Origin: JAFGXF01 sp963732595
Lineage (GTDB): Bacteria; Chloroflexota; Anaerolineae; Anaerolineales; Anaerolineaceae
Direction of reading: 5' to 3'
NCBI GenBank assembly: GCA_963732595.1
Contig: CAVSZZ010000002.1
Span: forward strand, 1-64,000
DNA: 64,000 bases
Of the stretch, positions 18,156 to 26,930 are shown one piece after another. The notes beneath the pieces were generated by a model that searched no databases, was not told the DNA's origin, and worked only from the letters and a program-made list of their open reading frames with translations. Made by a program: the position numbers and the translations under genes. Within the stretch, counting starts at the first letter, position 1; the number at the start of each line of letters is the position of its first letter.

Positions 18156-19939
18156 TGCCCCGCCATTTGGGTAAAATCAAAACTGCGCTGGTTCCAATTG
18201 GGACCGGGATTATCGGGGATGCCGCGCTGGGACTTGCCCAGACCATCGCCGATGAGGTCATCCTGGTCGGGGTAGTCCCGATCACGGGTGACAAAGCCAT
18301 CAGTGCCGGTGCACAGACAGCCAGATTGGTGCGCAAGCGCCTGCTCTCATACAGCAACCCCTCTACCCATTACAAATCCACCGTCATTGTGTCGGAAACC
18401 CCCTGGAAAGATCTGGTCACCGTCATTGCCCAGGAGAATCCCGAGCTTGTCATTGTTGAATGGCAGGATGACACCCTGGCATGCGGTTTGTCAGTACAGG
18501 AGGTTCTTTCCAACTCAGTTTGCGATATCGCCATCGTCCGCGGCATGGCTCCTTTGAACCTGGACCGGACGCTGATCACTGTTCGTGGAGGTCCGCATGC
18601 GGAATTGGCTTTCCGGATCGGTATGGGTCTGAACCCGGAACAGATGGACGTGCTCCACTTGTCCTTGAGCAGCGCCGTCAATGATGCACCCTTCAAGGGA
18701 TTTAAACACATCCTGAAGCAGATGCCTGAAGTCAATCTGCGTTCGGTTGTTACGCAGGATGTCGCGCACAGCATCCTTGAAGAATCACGGCAATACGATC
18801 TGGTCATTCTGGGGGTAACCGCATCGAAGAGTTTGGGGGTTTCATCCATTGGTTCGGTGGCCAATACCTTGCTGCGTGAATCACCTGCCACGGTCATGGT
18901 GGTTAAAACGCACCAGCCCATTGCTGAATCCATGTTCGACGAGACCATTGGTGCAAAAGCGATCTCGATCCTGGTGGATAAATGGTTCGCTGAAAACACT
19001 TTCCACGCGGATGAATTCTCGGATCTCAAGCAGTTGATGAAATTCAAAGAAGAGCAGGGCAGCACCATCAGCCTGGCCATGCCTTCCCTTAATGAAGAAA
19101 AAACCGTACACAAAGTCATCTCAACCATTAAAAGCGCCTTGATGGATAATGTTCCCCTGCTGGATGAGATCGTGCTGATCGATTCTGACTCTACTGATCA
19201 AACGCGGAGTATCGCTGAAGCACTGGGCATCCCGGTGTATATACACCAGCAATTACTACCCGGGCTGGGTGCCCGACCGGGCAAGGGTGAAGCCTTATGG
19301 AAGAGCCTATTGGTTACCCAGGGCGATATCATCGCCTGGATCGATACGGACATCATAAACATCCATCCTCGTTTCGTCTACGGTATCGTGGGTCCCCTGC
19401 TACTCAACCGGGATATCCAATTCGTCAAAGGCTTCTATCGCCGGCCCCTCAAGGTGGGTGGCATGGTTCAGGCTGGTGGCGGCGGGCGTGTCACAGAGTT
19501 AACCGCGCGGCCGTTGTTGAACCTTTTTTACCCGGAACTTTCCGGTGTGATTCAACCACTATCCGGTGAATATGCCGGGCGCCGCGGGGCACTTGAAAAC
19601 GCAACCTTCTTTTCGGGCTATGGGGTTGAAACAGGTCTGTTGATCGATATTTTCGAGAAATTTGGGCTCCGCTCGATTGCTCAGGTGGATCTGCTCGAAC
19701 GAATCCATCACAACCAGGAGCTTGAGGCACTCGGCAAAATGTCCTTTGCCATCATCCAGACCGTTCTTCATAAACTGGAGGAGCGTTATGAGCGATCGAT
19801 CATCGAGGATATCAATAAATCGATGAAGATGATCCGCAGGACGGAGGGTGGCTATTTCCTGGAAGTGGAAGAGGTCGCCGAACGCCACCGCCCGCCCATG
19901 ATCAGCATCCCGGCCTACCTTGAGCATCACAAAAAATGA
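18152..19939 (+). CDS. gpgS: Fusion of two USP-like domains with glucosyl-3-phosphoglycerate synthase (GpgS)
   Basis: A 595-residue protein, about twice the length of stand-alone GpgS. Residues ~305-595 are a GT81 GpgS: SLAMPSLNEEKTVHKVI, the DSDSTDQT loop, PGKGEALWKSLLVTQGDI, a DXD metal motif D398-T-D400, RVTELTARPLLNLFYPELSGV and QPLSGEYAGRRGALE. GpgS transfers glucose from NDP-glucose to 3-phosphoglycerate. Residues ~8-130 and ~138-253 each look like a universal-stress-protein fold (alternating strands, VIVEWQDD, then YDLVILGVTASKSLG ... SSIGSVANTLLRESPATVMVVK). The fused N-terminus may tie enzyme activity to ATP or stress, which is inference. The stop overlaps the phosphatase start. Confidence 0.9.
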   Translation: MMPRHLGKIKTALVPIGTGIIGDAALGLAQTIADEVILVGVVPITGDKAISAGAQTARLVRKRLLSYSNPSTHYKSTVIVSETPWKDLVTVIAQENPELVIVEWQDDTLACGLSVQEVLSNSVCDIAIVRGMAPLNLDRTLITVRGGPHAELAFRIGMGLNPEQMDVLHLSLSSAVNDAPFKGFKHILKQMPEVNLRSVVTQDVAHSILEESRQYDLVILGVTASKSLGVSSIGSVANTLLRESPATVMVVKTHQPIAESMFDETIGAKAISILVDKWFAENTFHADEFSDLKQLMKFKEEQGSTISLAMPSLNEEKTVHKVISTIKSALMDNVPLLDEIVLIDSDSTDQTRSIAEALGIPVYIHQQLLPGLGARPGKGEALWKSLLVTQGDIIAWIDTDIINIHPRFVYGIVGPLLLNRDIQFVKGFYRRPLKVGGMVQAGGGGRVTELTARPLLNLFYPELSGVIQPLSGEYAGRRGALENATFFSGYGVETGLLIDIFEKFGLRSIAQVDLLERIHHNQELEALGKMSFAIIQTVLHKLEERYERSIIEDINKSMKMIRRTEGGYFLEVEEVAERHRPPMISIPAYLEHHKK

Positions 19940-20514
19940 CACAACTCTGCCTTATCCGTCACGGCGAAACGGATTGGAATCTGGAAGGACGATATCAAGG
20001 CCAGAGTGATATTTCCTTAAATGATAACGGCCGCGTTCAGGCGCATAGGCTGGCCGAAAAACTGGCCGGGGAATCCTTCGATGCCATTTACACCAGCGAT
20101 CTGCTACGGGCCAGGGATACAGCTCTGATCATCGCGAAAGAACTGGCACTGCCGGTCTTCATCGATGCTCGCCTGCGTGAGATCCATCAGGGTGAATGGG
20201 AAGGCCAGAACGTGGATACGATCAAATCACGCTATGCGGATATATGGGAAAAACGGAAGCAGGATCCTGCCAATGTGAGACCGCCTGGCGGTGAGACTGT
20301 CAGCGAGGTTGCAAAACGTGTCCAATCTGCATTAAATGATATTGCCTCAGGCAGCCCCAGCGACCCCGTTCTGGTCGTCTCACACGGGATTGCACTCGCC
20401 ACCGCTTTATGCAAGATTCGAGATATTCCGATCGGCTTGGCTTACACAATGATTCCCGATAATGTGGAACCGATCTGGGTCACCTGGGAGAATGGTGACC
20501 AATCTTCTGCCTGA
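19936..20514 (+). CDS. gpgP: Histidine phosphatase, probable glucosyl-3-phosphoglycerate phosphatase
   Basis: A 192-residue phosphoglycerate-mutase-like phosphatase. The catalytic motif LIRHGETDWN puts the phospho-accepting histidine at residue 9. TSDLLRARDTALIIA, a catalytic REIHQGEWEG and the second histidine in VVSHGIA complete the active site. Glucosyl-3-phosphoglycerate phosphatase of mycobacteria belongs to this superfamily, and the four-base overlap with the gpgS fusion makes that reaction (removing phosphate to give glucosylglycerate) the best guess. General sugar-phosphatase activity cannot be excluded. It is the last gene of the synthesis operon. Confidence 0.8.
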   Translation: MTQLCLIRHGETDWNLEGRYQGQSDISLNDNGRVQAHRLAEKLAGESFDAIYTSDLLRARDTALIIAKELALPVFIDARLREIHQGEWEGQNVDTIKSRYADIWEKRKQDPANVRPPGGETVSEVAKRVQSALNDIASGSPSDPVLVVSHGIALATALCKIRDIPIGLAYTMIPDNVEPIWVTWENGDQSSA

Positions 20515-20651
20515 CCGTTTTCATCCGGTATGCATCCGCGTTTTGAGCAACGGCTTAATAATCATTTCAGTTTAGGGCAATTAGTATGACTGATGGAAAT
20601 TCAATTACAGGGTTCTCAGCCCAGGTTTTTTCATGAAAATGGAGATGTGCC

Positions 20652-22236
20652 ATGGTCATTACCACGTTTATTCAAAATAGTCTGGCAATTATCTGGGTCG
20701 TCCTGGTGCTTGCAGCGATCATTCTTGTTCTAGGCTGGGCTCTCGGCAGACTGCTGTCATGGCTTCTCCTCCGTATGTTGCGGAAAACCAGGATCATTGA
20801 AGTCCTCTCACGATGGTCGAAAAAACCGGATACGAGCCCGGTGGAGCTGTGGATCCGCCGATTGATCCGCTGGGTGGTATTGTTGCTGTCAGCATGGGGT
20901 GCATGGAGTATCCTTTATAGTCATCCGGATATTCGTACTTTTCTGGACAATGTATGGACATATATCGATAATGTATTCCAACTGCCGCTGGTTGTCTTTC
21001 TGTATGACCTTGTTCTGATTACACTCATCACGATCCTCCTTTTCAAATCCTTTGGCTGGGTAAAGACCGGATTTGCCAGCCTCTCCAGGCGCATCGAAGC
21101 TGAACGTGGCAATCGGGTGAAGGGCATTAAAGATTCAAAAATTGGAACTCCTCAGCGCAAAGAAGGTGACAGATTTCTTACTTGGGGTCAGCAAGTACAG
21201 CCGCTATTTGGTCGATTTTATCCTGATATTGATTTTCCTGACCGGCGTGTTCAGCATCTTTCCACAAACACGCGGATTCGTGATCAATCTGCTCAACAGC
21301 CTGCTGAAGGTAATCTCTCGTGGTTGGATTAGTTTTGTGGATTACCTGCCCAGCCTGATCAACCTGGTATCCATCCTCCTGGTTACATACTTTAGCTTGA
21401 AATTAATCAACTTCCTCTTCCAGGAGATTGGCAAAAAAACCATCTCGATTTCAGGGTTTCACCCCGAGTGGGCCAAACCTACCTATCAGTTGGTGCGGGT
21501 TGCCATCATCGCGTTATCGTTGATCATCGCCTTCCCCTATCTTCCGGGATCGACCACACCGGCGTTCCAGGGTGTATCCATATTCCTTGGTGTTCTGGTC
21601 TCTTTGGGATCAACCTCACTGGTGGGCAACATTGTTGCCGGGATTGTGTTGATCTATACGCGTGCCTTCCGGGTTGGCGACCGGGTTCAAATCGCCAACA
21701 CCATTGGAGATGTGATTGACAAGGGGCTGCTGGTCACAAGGATCCAGACGATCAAGAATGTCGAGGTCACCATTCCGAACAGCATGGTGCTCGCCAGCCA
21801 TATCATCAACTATAGCCTGCAAGCGCAGGATCGCGGCCTGATCCTAAACACAACGGTCACCATCGGTTACGATACCCCCTGGCGTTTGATGCACGAGGCG
21901 CTCATTAAAGCAGCGCTGGCCACGCCGGATATCCTGCCGGAGCCGCGTCCGTTTGTCCTTCAGACCAGCCTGGACGATTTTTATGTCAGCTATGAGATAA
22001 ACGCCTACACGATGCAGCCGCAAAAAATGGCCAACATCTACTCAGACCTGCACCAGAGCATCCAGGATCAATGCAACGAGGCCGGCATCGAGATCATGTC
22101 TCCCCATTATGATGCTCTACGTGATGGGAATGCTTCCACCCTACCAGCGGGTCATTTGCCGAAGGATTATCAGGTGCCATCCTTTAAGGTGGACCTGGCC
22201 GAGGATGGGCAGACAACCAAACCAAAAATAAAATAA
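20652..22236 (+). CDS. MscS-type mechanosensitive channel, frameshifted
   Basis: The N-terminal 165 residues (helices AIIWVVLVLAAIILVLGWALG, LIRWVVLLLSAWGAWSI, LPLVVFLYDLVLITLITILLF) are in one frame. The rest (VFSIFPQTRGFVINLL, the pore-lining GVSIFLGVLVSLGSTSLVGNIVAGIVLIYTRAFRVGDRVQI, then the cytoplasmic beta domain VEVTIPNSMVLASHIINYS) is in the +1 frame. The switch falls in a run of five A at ~21136-21140; one A fewer would restore KDSKLELLSAKKVTDF. This is either a sequencing error or a recent mutation. MscS channels release solutes on hypo-osmotic shock, which fits its place 137 bp after the compatible-solute operon. Confidence 0.85.
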
Positions 22237-22289
22237 TCATTCCGATACATTTCATTGAGATTGTCGTGGTCTTTACCCCGACGGTACCG

Positions 22290-22784
22290 TCATGAACCAG
22301 GTAAAGCGGCTGGTCGAAAAGCGACCATCGCAAGCATCTTCCCCATGGCACGAATATCCGCCTGGCTTCCATCTAATCTGAACCCCATGAAACGAGCCAG
22401 TTCGCGGAATGCCAGGGGATAGCGGCGGGCATAGTCGAGCAGTTCCTCGCCTGACTGTTCAGGAGTCAGGAAGTGGGCAACCATATCCCATCGCCTCCGC
22501 CCACCCTGGACCTTCACCTGCGGGTGGCGGCGGATATTGCGGTACCAGTCGGATTCCGATCCGAAGCCTGCTGCGACGATGAAAGTGGTCGTCGCCTTGT
22601 CATAGCGGACGACCTCCAACACCACCTGACGTTCCCGCCCGGATTTGCGCCCGGTGTGAGTGAGCAGAAGAAAACGTTTCCCGAGCAAGCCGCCCAAGCC
22701 CAGGCGGTAGAGCTGGATTGGAAAGCGGAAGCCCAGGCGGGCCAGACCGCGCGGCGGTTTGACATCCTTGATCTTTTCAGGCAT
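22290..22784 (-). CDS. DDN-type F420/deazaflavin-dependent nitroreductase-like protein
   Basis: A 164-residue protein starting at the ATG at 22784, which has an AAAGGAC site just upstream. A longer frame begins at 22880 but overlaps the upstream gene. The family signature (PF04075) is visible: KRFLLLTHTGRKSGRERQVVLEVVRYD, then FIVAAGFGSESDWYRNIRRHPQVKVQ. Members bind F420 or heme/FMN-like cofactors and several are F420-dependent reductases. The physiological substrate is unknown. The stop of the upstream methyltransferase-like gene lies within 8 bases, so the two are co-transcribed. Confidence 0.85.
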   Translation of the reverse strand: MPEKIKDVKPPRGLARLGFRFPIQLYRLGLGGLLGKRFLLLTHTGRKSGRERQVVLEVVRYDKATTTFIVAAGFGSESDWYRNIRRHPQVKVQGGRRRWDMVAHFLTPEQSGEELLDYARRYPLAFRELARFMGFRLDGSQADIRAMGKMLAMVAFRPAALPGS

Positions 22785-23418
22785 GGTTGTCCTTTCTTTT
22801 AGGCCAAAAAGCCCCGGTGTGCTTGCAGTAGTCGGCGTAGGCTTTCCCATAACGCAGCAGCAAGTCCTGTTCCTCAGCATAGCTCGTGATGATGAAAATT
22901 GGGAAGTAAATAAGTGAGAATAGAGCCAGGAACGGCGAGCTCAGCAGCAGAGCGATCACCCCAAAAAGGAAGACTTCTCCAACTGCCTGCGGGTGGCGCA
23001 TGCGCGTATAGATGCCAACGTACAACGTATGTTCCTTCCTGGGGCGCATGGTCTCCTCCCCGGCATGGCGTATACCGGTCACCATCAAGGCAATCGCAGG
23101 AATCCCGATGAGCAAGGCGATAAGGAGTGAAATCCACCAGGCCCAGGGAAATTTTTGCGGCAGAGGTGTTGCCAACGGGAAGAAGTAATAGAGGATGTAA
23201 TTGACAGTGATGATCCCCTCGAGCCCTCCGGCTATCAGACGATCCACAGCACAGAGCCGGTAAGCTTGTGATCCGATGATCATTTCACGCCCGGCCGGGC
23301 GGGCACTGCTCACGTAAAAGAGCAGGAAAAGTACGGAGACAAAGACAAGAACAGCAAAATTGATCCAGGCAAACATGAGATAAATCCTTTCTTCCGGTGA
23401 AATACGGTTTATACCCAA
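22777..23418 (-). CDS. Isoprenylcysteine carboxyl methyltransferase-like membrane protein
   Basis: A 213-residue integral membrane protein with about five helices. The C-terminal region TLYVGIYTRMRHPQAVGEVFLFGVIALLLSSP and EEQDLLLRYGKAYADYCKHTG is the conserved SAM-binding region of the ICMT/PEMT-type family (GxYxxxRHPxYxG, then EE...FG..Y..Y). Bacterial members methylate lipids or small molecules; the substrate here is unknown. The start may be at the internal MFAWINF. An alternative frame upstream (23557 to ~23400) encodes a hydrophobic leader-like peptide, which could be a lost N-terminal part or chance. Confidence 0.75.
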   Translation of the reverse strand: MGINRISPEERIYLMFAWINFAVLVFVSVLFLLFYVSSARPAGREMIIGSQAYRLCAVDRLIAGGLEGIITVNYILYYFFPLATPLPQKFPWAWWISLLIALLIGIPAIALMVTGIRHAGEETMRPRKEHTLYVGIYTRMRHPQAVGEVFLFGVIALLLSSPFLALFSLIYFPIFIITSYAEEQDLLLRYGKAYADYCKHTGAFWPKRKDNHA

Positions 23419-23574
23419 AATGATCGGTTAAGAGCATGCTGATATTGAACAAGCACATCAGCATATCAAAGCCACCCAGGGGCAGGAAGACCATCGCCAG
23501 TGCAATGGTACCAGATGTGACGAAAATGGTCATCCAGGAACTCGATATTTTTTTCATGATACACCAGAGGTACC

Positions 23575-23890
23575 ACTAGTAAAGGCGCCCACCCCCTGCA
23601 CCTGACAGGTGCGGGGTCTTCCGGAGCAGCTCACCTTTGGTCTGCTCCCAATGGTCGACGCGCTCTGCGTCCTGCGGAACATAACCCCGAGAACCTTCCT
23701 CCTGGTGCGACGCACAGCAGTGCGTCGCTCAGAAGGGCTCAGCGTTCAAAGAACGCTGAGCTGCCAAGACATCTACTCGCTTTGCTCGTGATGTCGCCCG
23801 GAGGACGGAGGGGCTTCCCCCGGGTGGACCGACCAACGGGGAGGTCCTCCGGGGGACACGGCGCTCAATGAGCGCAGGGCTGAACTTGCA
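23575..23890. repeat. Long GC-rich hairpin-mosaic repeat
   Basis: The region contains a series of short hairpins in a row: CGACGCAC/GTGCGTCG, CAGCGTTC/GAACGCTG, GACATC..CTCG/CGTGATGTC, GCGCTC/GAGCGC, framed by CCCCGGGTGG...CCTCCGGGGGACA. Two stretches repeat the words 'GGAGCAGCTC' and 'GGTCTGCTCCC' that recur at 24140-24180. No open frame is supported. It is the longest copy of the mosaic family in the window. Confidence 0.65.
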
Positions 23891-23921
23891 ATACAAGTAC
23901 CCTATGATAGGAAGTTATAAA

Positions 23922-24066
23922 GAGTGCCCCTGCCGAGAGTTGAACTCGGAACCTACTGATTCGAAGAAGCTAAGTACGCCGTCCATAGTGTCCTTAGCGT
24001 GCTAAATCGTCCATATTGTCTACTGTGTCCAAAGTTTCTACTGGCGTTGCACGCGGGTTGCACACG
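23922..24066. mobile_element. Attachment-site scar: tRNA-Arg 3' half joined to a phage-like tail
   Basis: Positions 23922-23966 match the intact tRNA-Arg (3' half including the anticodon loop, and flank, 53613-53657) with a single mismatch. The match stops at the anticodon loop sequence TTCGAAG. What follows (GTCCATAGTGTCC, GCGTGCTAAATCGTCCATATTGTC, then CTACTGGCGTTGCACGCGGG) matches the sequence after another tRNA fragment at 49301. This is the pattern left by an integrase that inserts at the anticodon loop. No integrase gene remains here. Confidence 0.7.
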
Positions 24067-24074
24067 AAATTCGG

Positions 24075-24250
24075 AGCACCTGCGTCTTGTAGGCGTCGCG
24101 CTCTACGTCCCCAGGTCACGGTGTGACTTGGGGAGTGTCCCCCGGAGCAGCTCCCAATAGGGTCTGCTCCCGTTGGGAGCGACATCCCCCGAGAATCTCG
24201 CCGAAGCTCGATTCACCGGGGGGATCGCTGCACCCGGGGGAAAGGCGACT
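24075..24250. repeat. GC-rich hairpin-mosaic repeat
   Basis: It shows TGTCCCCCGGAGCAGCTCCC, GGGAGC/GCTCCC pairs and CCCCCGAGAATCTCGCC with a matching CGGGGGGA. It has the same style and words as 23575-23890 and lies directly after the tRNA scar, so scar and mosaic may have moved together. No gene was seen between 24067 and 24353. Confidence 0.55.
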
Positions 24251-24353
24251 CATTATTGCTTGGTTATAAGGTCAAATCCATTCTTCGTGATAATTAGTGT
24301 AAGGCTCAACCACTCTAACGGTTATGACGTAATGAGGTTTAATCAGTTTTTAT

Positions 24354-24914
24354 TTATTCATTAATATCGATGCGAACCACCTGGACCTGAGAACCGTTAT
24401 AGTCAGGCACATTATTGTGTAAAATGCCATACAGACGAACGATTTTGCCACTATCGCGTAGCGTCTCTATCTGCGCCTGTACCGCCGGGTCCATGGAATC
24501 AATGCCAAAATAGATGGTCTGGCCGTTGGTCCATAGCTCAAAGTAGTCGTTATACTGTGCGCCGGGCTCCGTACTCTTGATGACGCCCCGCCAACCAGCA
24601 ATCTCTTCCGTGGTATCGGGTGGCATGTATCCACCACTGGCATTTGCGATGGTCGCCTCAACGTTTATGGTAGGCGTCAGGCTTTTTTGTGCAGTGAAGC
24701 CGCATTCTCCCCGGTAATAAGCCCACTCGTCACAGGTACTGCCATCCGGAAAAACACATACTCCGGATTGGCTGCCATCGGAAGCTGTTTGAATCTCAAG
24801 TTTATTTCCATTCTGCTCGCAATAGAGCGAGGCAGGATTTGGCATATTCGCTTGAGGTTCCGTGCAGGCTGTCAGTGCCATCAAAATGATTGTGAATGTA
24901 AGGATCCTTTTCAT
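24354..24914 (-). CDS. DUF333-domain lipoprotein
   Basis: A 186-residue protein starting at the ATG at 24914 (the longer frame from 25010 adds an unlikely basic extension; an AAGGAAATATA site precedes 24914). The lipoprotein signal is FTIILMALTAC. Next is a DUF333 motif (NPASLYCEQNGNKLEIQTASDGSQSGVCVFPDGSTCDEWAYYRGEC), a small Cys-rich domain found in periplasmic and secreted proteins often labelled putative hemolysin. The C-terminal ~100 residues (AGWRGVIKSTEPGAQYNDYF ... IVRLYGILHNNVPDYNGSQVQVVRI) look like an OB-type fold. It lies 172 bp downstream of the CPBP genes and may be transcribed with them. Confidence 0.75.
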   Translation of the reverse strand: MKRILTFTIILMALTACTEPQANMPNPASLYCEQNGNKLEIQTASDGSQSGVCVFPDGSTCDEWAYYRGECGFTAQKSLTPTINVEATIANASGGYMPPDTTEEIAGWRGVIKSTEPGAQYNDYFELWTNGQTIYFGIDSMDPAVQAQIETLRDSGKIVRLYGILHNNVPDYNGSQVQVVRIDINE

Positions 24915-25086
24915 TATATTTCCTTCTTTCTGTTTTCCATTTTTTATAAGAATTGCTCTTTTGCAAAACGCAATGAGTCTCTCTCTGGGGTTTGATTTTT
25001 GATCAGTCAAAATAACGACGTACAGAACAATGAAATTGTTCCATTAATCAAGATACCAGTAGATAAGGTGTGCCTTTGAAAGCACC

Positions 25087-25947
25087 TCATTGATCATCGT
25101 TTTTAGCAACGGCATAACCTGATGTTTTCTGCGATCTGCTCAATGTCCGAGGTCCCCAAATCCAGACGACGATGGCAGCCATGATCATATAGGGTAAATA
25201 CTCCAGCCAGTTATAGAGAGGTGATCGGGTTACCCAGGTAGACATCACGTGGAAAGCACACGTGTATAACCAGTGAAAAAGGATCGCTGACCAGATACTC
25301 TGTTTGGTGTTGTTGTAAAGCCAGGTATATAAAATCGAATTGGCTGTAAAACCAATCAGAAAGGCAATGAACGGGAGTCTCAATTCATACTGAGAAGTGC
25401 CCACCATCATAAATAAAGGTAGATGCCACAATGCCCAAACCAAACCGACAATCAAGGATGAAGTCAATGCATTCCACCGCGTCTGAAGTCTTTCTAATGC
25501 ATATCCGCGCCAGCCGATTTCTTCTGACAACGGGCCAAGGATCAATAGCGGCAAAAAGCTGCCTAATTGCGCCCAAATAAGAATCCCATTAATAGAATTG
25601 CCGAGGAGTTTATTAATGGTTAGTTGTCCCACTGTACCAGCGATAACGATCAGGAGGGTATATCCGTACCAACGCCAGCCAAGCTTGAATTGAATGATAT
25701 TTTGACCTAATAAACGTAATCCAGATAACCCTTCTTTTTTCCAGGTTAGAAAAATCGCCAACAGGGAGGGTAAAAATCCCCCGATGATGAATAACGCGAT
25801 CGCCCAGGTGGGACCTTTAACATCACTCACGAAACTGCCAGCTGGGATCTTGAACAGAGCCAGAGGACCCCAGAAAACGAACCAGGACAATGCAAGGGTT
25901 AATCCGAGAAAGGTATAGGCTTCCTTAACTGTTTTCTCAGTTTTCAT
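25087..25947 (-). CDS. CPBP family intramembrane metalloprotease
   Basis: A 286-residue protein with about eight helices. The start chosen is the ATG at 25947 (AAGGAGCC upstream; it overlaps the previous stop as ATGA). The CPBP (Abi/CAAX protease-like) motifs are visible: motif 1 LGPLSEEIGWRGYALERLQ (EExxxR), motif 2 LVWALWHLPLF (FxxxH-type) and a third LFHWLYTCAF. Family members cleave membrane substrates or provide self-protection from antimicrobial peptides. It is the second of two adjacent CPBP genes in a long leftward operon that begins at the conserved promoter at 28885. Confidence 0.88.
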   Translation of the reverse strand: MKTEKTVKEAYTFLGLTLALSWFVFWGPLALFKIPAGSFVSDVKGPTWAIALFIIGGFLPSLLAIFLTWKKEGLSGLRLLGQNIIQFKLGWRWYGYTLLIVIAGTVGQLTINKLLGNSINGILIWAQLGSFLPLLILGPLSEEIGWRGYALERLQTRWNALTSSLIVGLVWALWHLPLFMMVGTSQYELRLPFIAFLIGFTANSILYTWLYNNTKQSIWSAILFHWLYTCAFHVMSTWVTRSPLYNWLEYLPYMIMAAIVVWIWGPRTLSRSQKTSGYAVAKNDDQ

Positions 25948-26801
25948 TTTAGGCTCCTTGTATTTATTTTGAACCATCCTCTTGCACTCCAAACGAGGAT
26001 AGCGATCACCAGATAGATCCCGGCCGTAACGACCAATAATGACAGGGTCGGCCCGAAGCCCAGACCACGTGCATCAACAAGGTTCAGACTGGCATTGAAG
26101 GAAAAGTGAGCAATCACGATTGGAATAAGGCTATTGGGTGTTTTGTTGGATATCCAGGTGATCAAGAATGTCAGTGAAATGATGCTCACGCTAAAGGCGA
26201 GAACATAGGTCAGCAAATCAAGACCAGAATAGCCACTGAGGAACCATAGCGGCAAATGCCAAAAATTCCATAGGAGCCCTAAAATCAGGCTAGCTTTAAC
26301 CGGCCCTTGGGTATTTTGGAGACGCGGGAGTGCAAAGCCCCGCCAGCCGGCTTCTTCACCGGTTGCACCTTGCAACAGATTGAGAATAATCAAGCCAGTC
26401 CAAAAACCCACTGATAAACCCATATTCCCAGGGACAGCTCCCCCCGTCAACCGGTATAGACCAACTGCGGCAAAAGCCAAAGGAAAAGGAAACAGCCCGA
26501 TAAAATACCAACGAAAAGGTATTCGAAATGCAAAGTATTTTCCCAGCAGTTGCCGGATACCTTCACGACCCGTGAGAACACCTGTAACGACCACAGCAGC
26601 GAGATTGGGCATCCAGGAACCTAAAATACCGATGATCGGCAATGCCCAGGCTGGTAATGCATCCGGCTGTAATCCCAACACACTGAGGATGGCGACGATC
26701 AGAGCAAGAAATCCCCAAAAGAAGGTGTAGCTGAGCACAAAAAATGCCAACAGCGGCCTGCGGACGATAAAGTTGTTTGTTTTCTGTTCGGTTGAATGCA
26801 T
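25944..26801 (-). CDS. CPBP family intramembrane metalloprotease
   Basis: A 285-residue membrane protein, paralogous to the next gene but diverged. Motifs are GATGEEAGWRGFALPRLQ (EExxxR), LLWNFWHLPLWF and IAHFSFNASLNL. It overlaps the following gene by four bases, so the two may form a pair. It lies 129 bp downstream of a DUF4386 gene; that gap shows no obvious promoter or terminator. The role within the MalT/LuxR-controlled operon is unknown. CPBP proteins beside regulators often act in envelope stress or immunity (inference). Confidence 0.88.
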   Translation of the reverse strand: MHSTEQKTNNFIVRRPLLAFFVLSYTFFWGFLALIVAILSVLGLQPDALPAWALPIIGILGSWMPNLAAVVVTGVLTGREGIRQLLGKYFAFRIPFRWYFIGLFPFPLAFAAVGLYRLTGGAVPGNMGLSVGFWTGLIILNLLQGATGEEAGWRGFALPRLQNTQGPVKASLILGLLWNFWHLPLWFLSGYSGLDLLTYVLAFSVSIISLTFLITWISNKTPNSLIPIVIAHFSFNASLNLVDARGLGFGPTLSLLVVTAGIYLVIAILVWSARGWFKINTRSLK

Positions 26802-26930
26802 AGTCTCATCTCCTTTGTATCATTTTTCAACTTCCATGAGCTAAAAAGGATCGGGAGAGCCGTATATTATGTATATAAATGCTTTCATGAGTTTTCCTTG
26901 AAATACGGTCTGACCCGGTGCTGCTTTTTA

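Noticed and set aside
23285..23557. A 90-codon hydrophobic frame overlapping the ICMT-like gene
   Set aside because: Only the first ~50 residues look protein-like and the rest is out-of-frame ICMT sequence; possibly a lost N-terminus, but not enough evidence for a gene.
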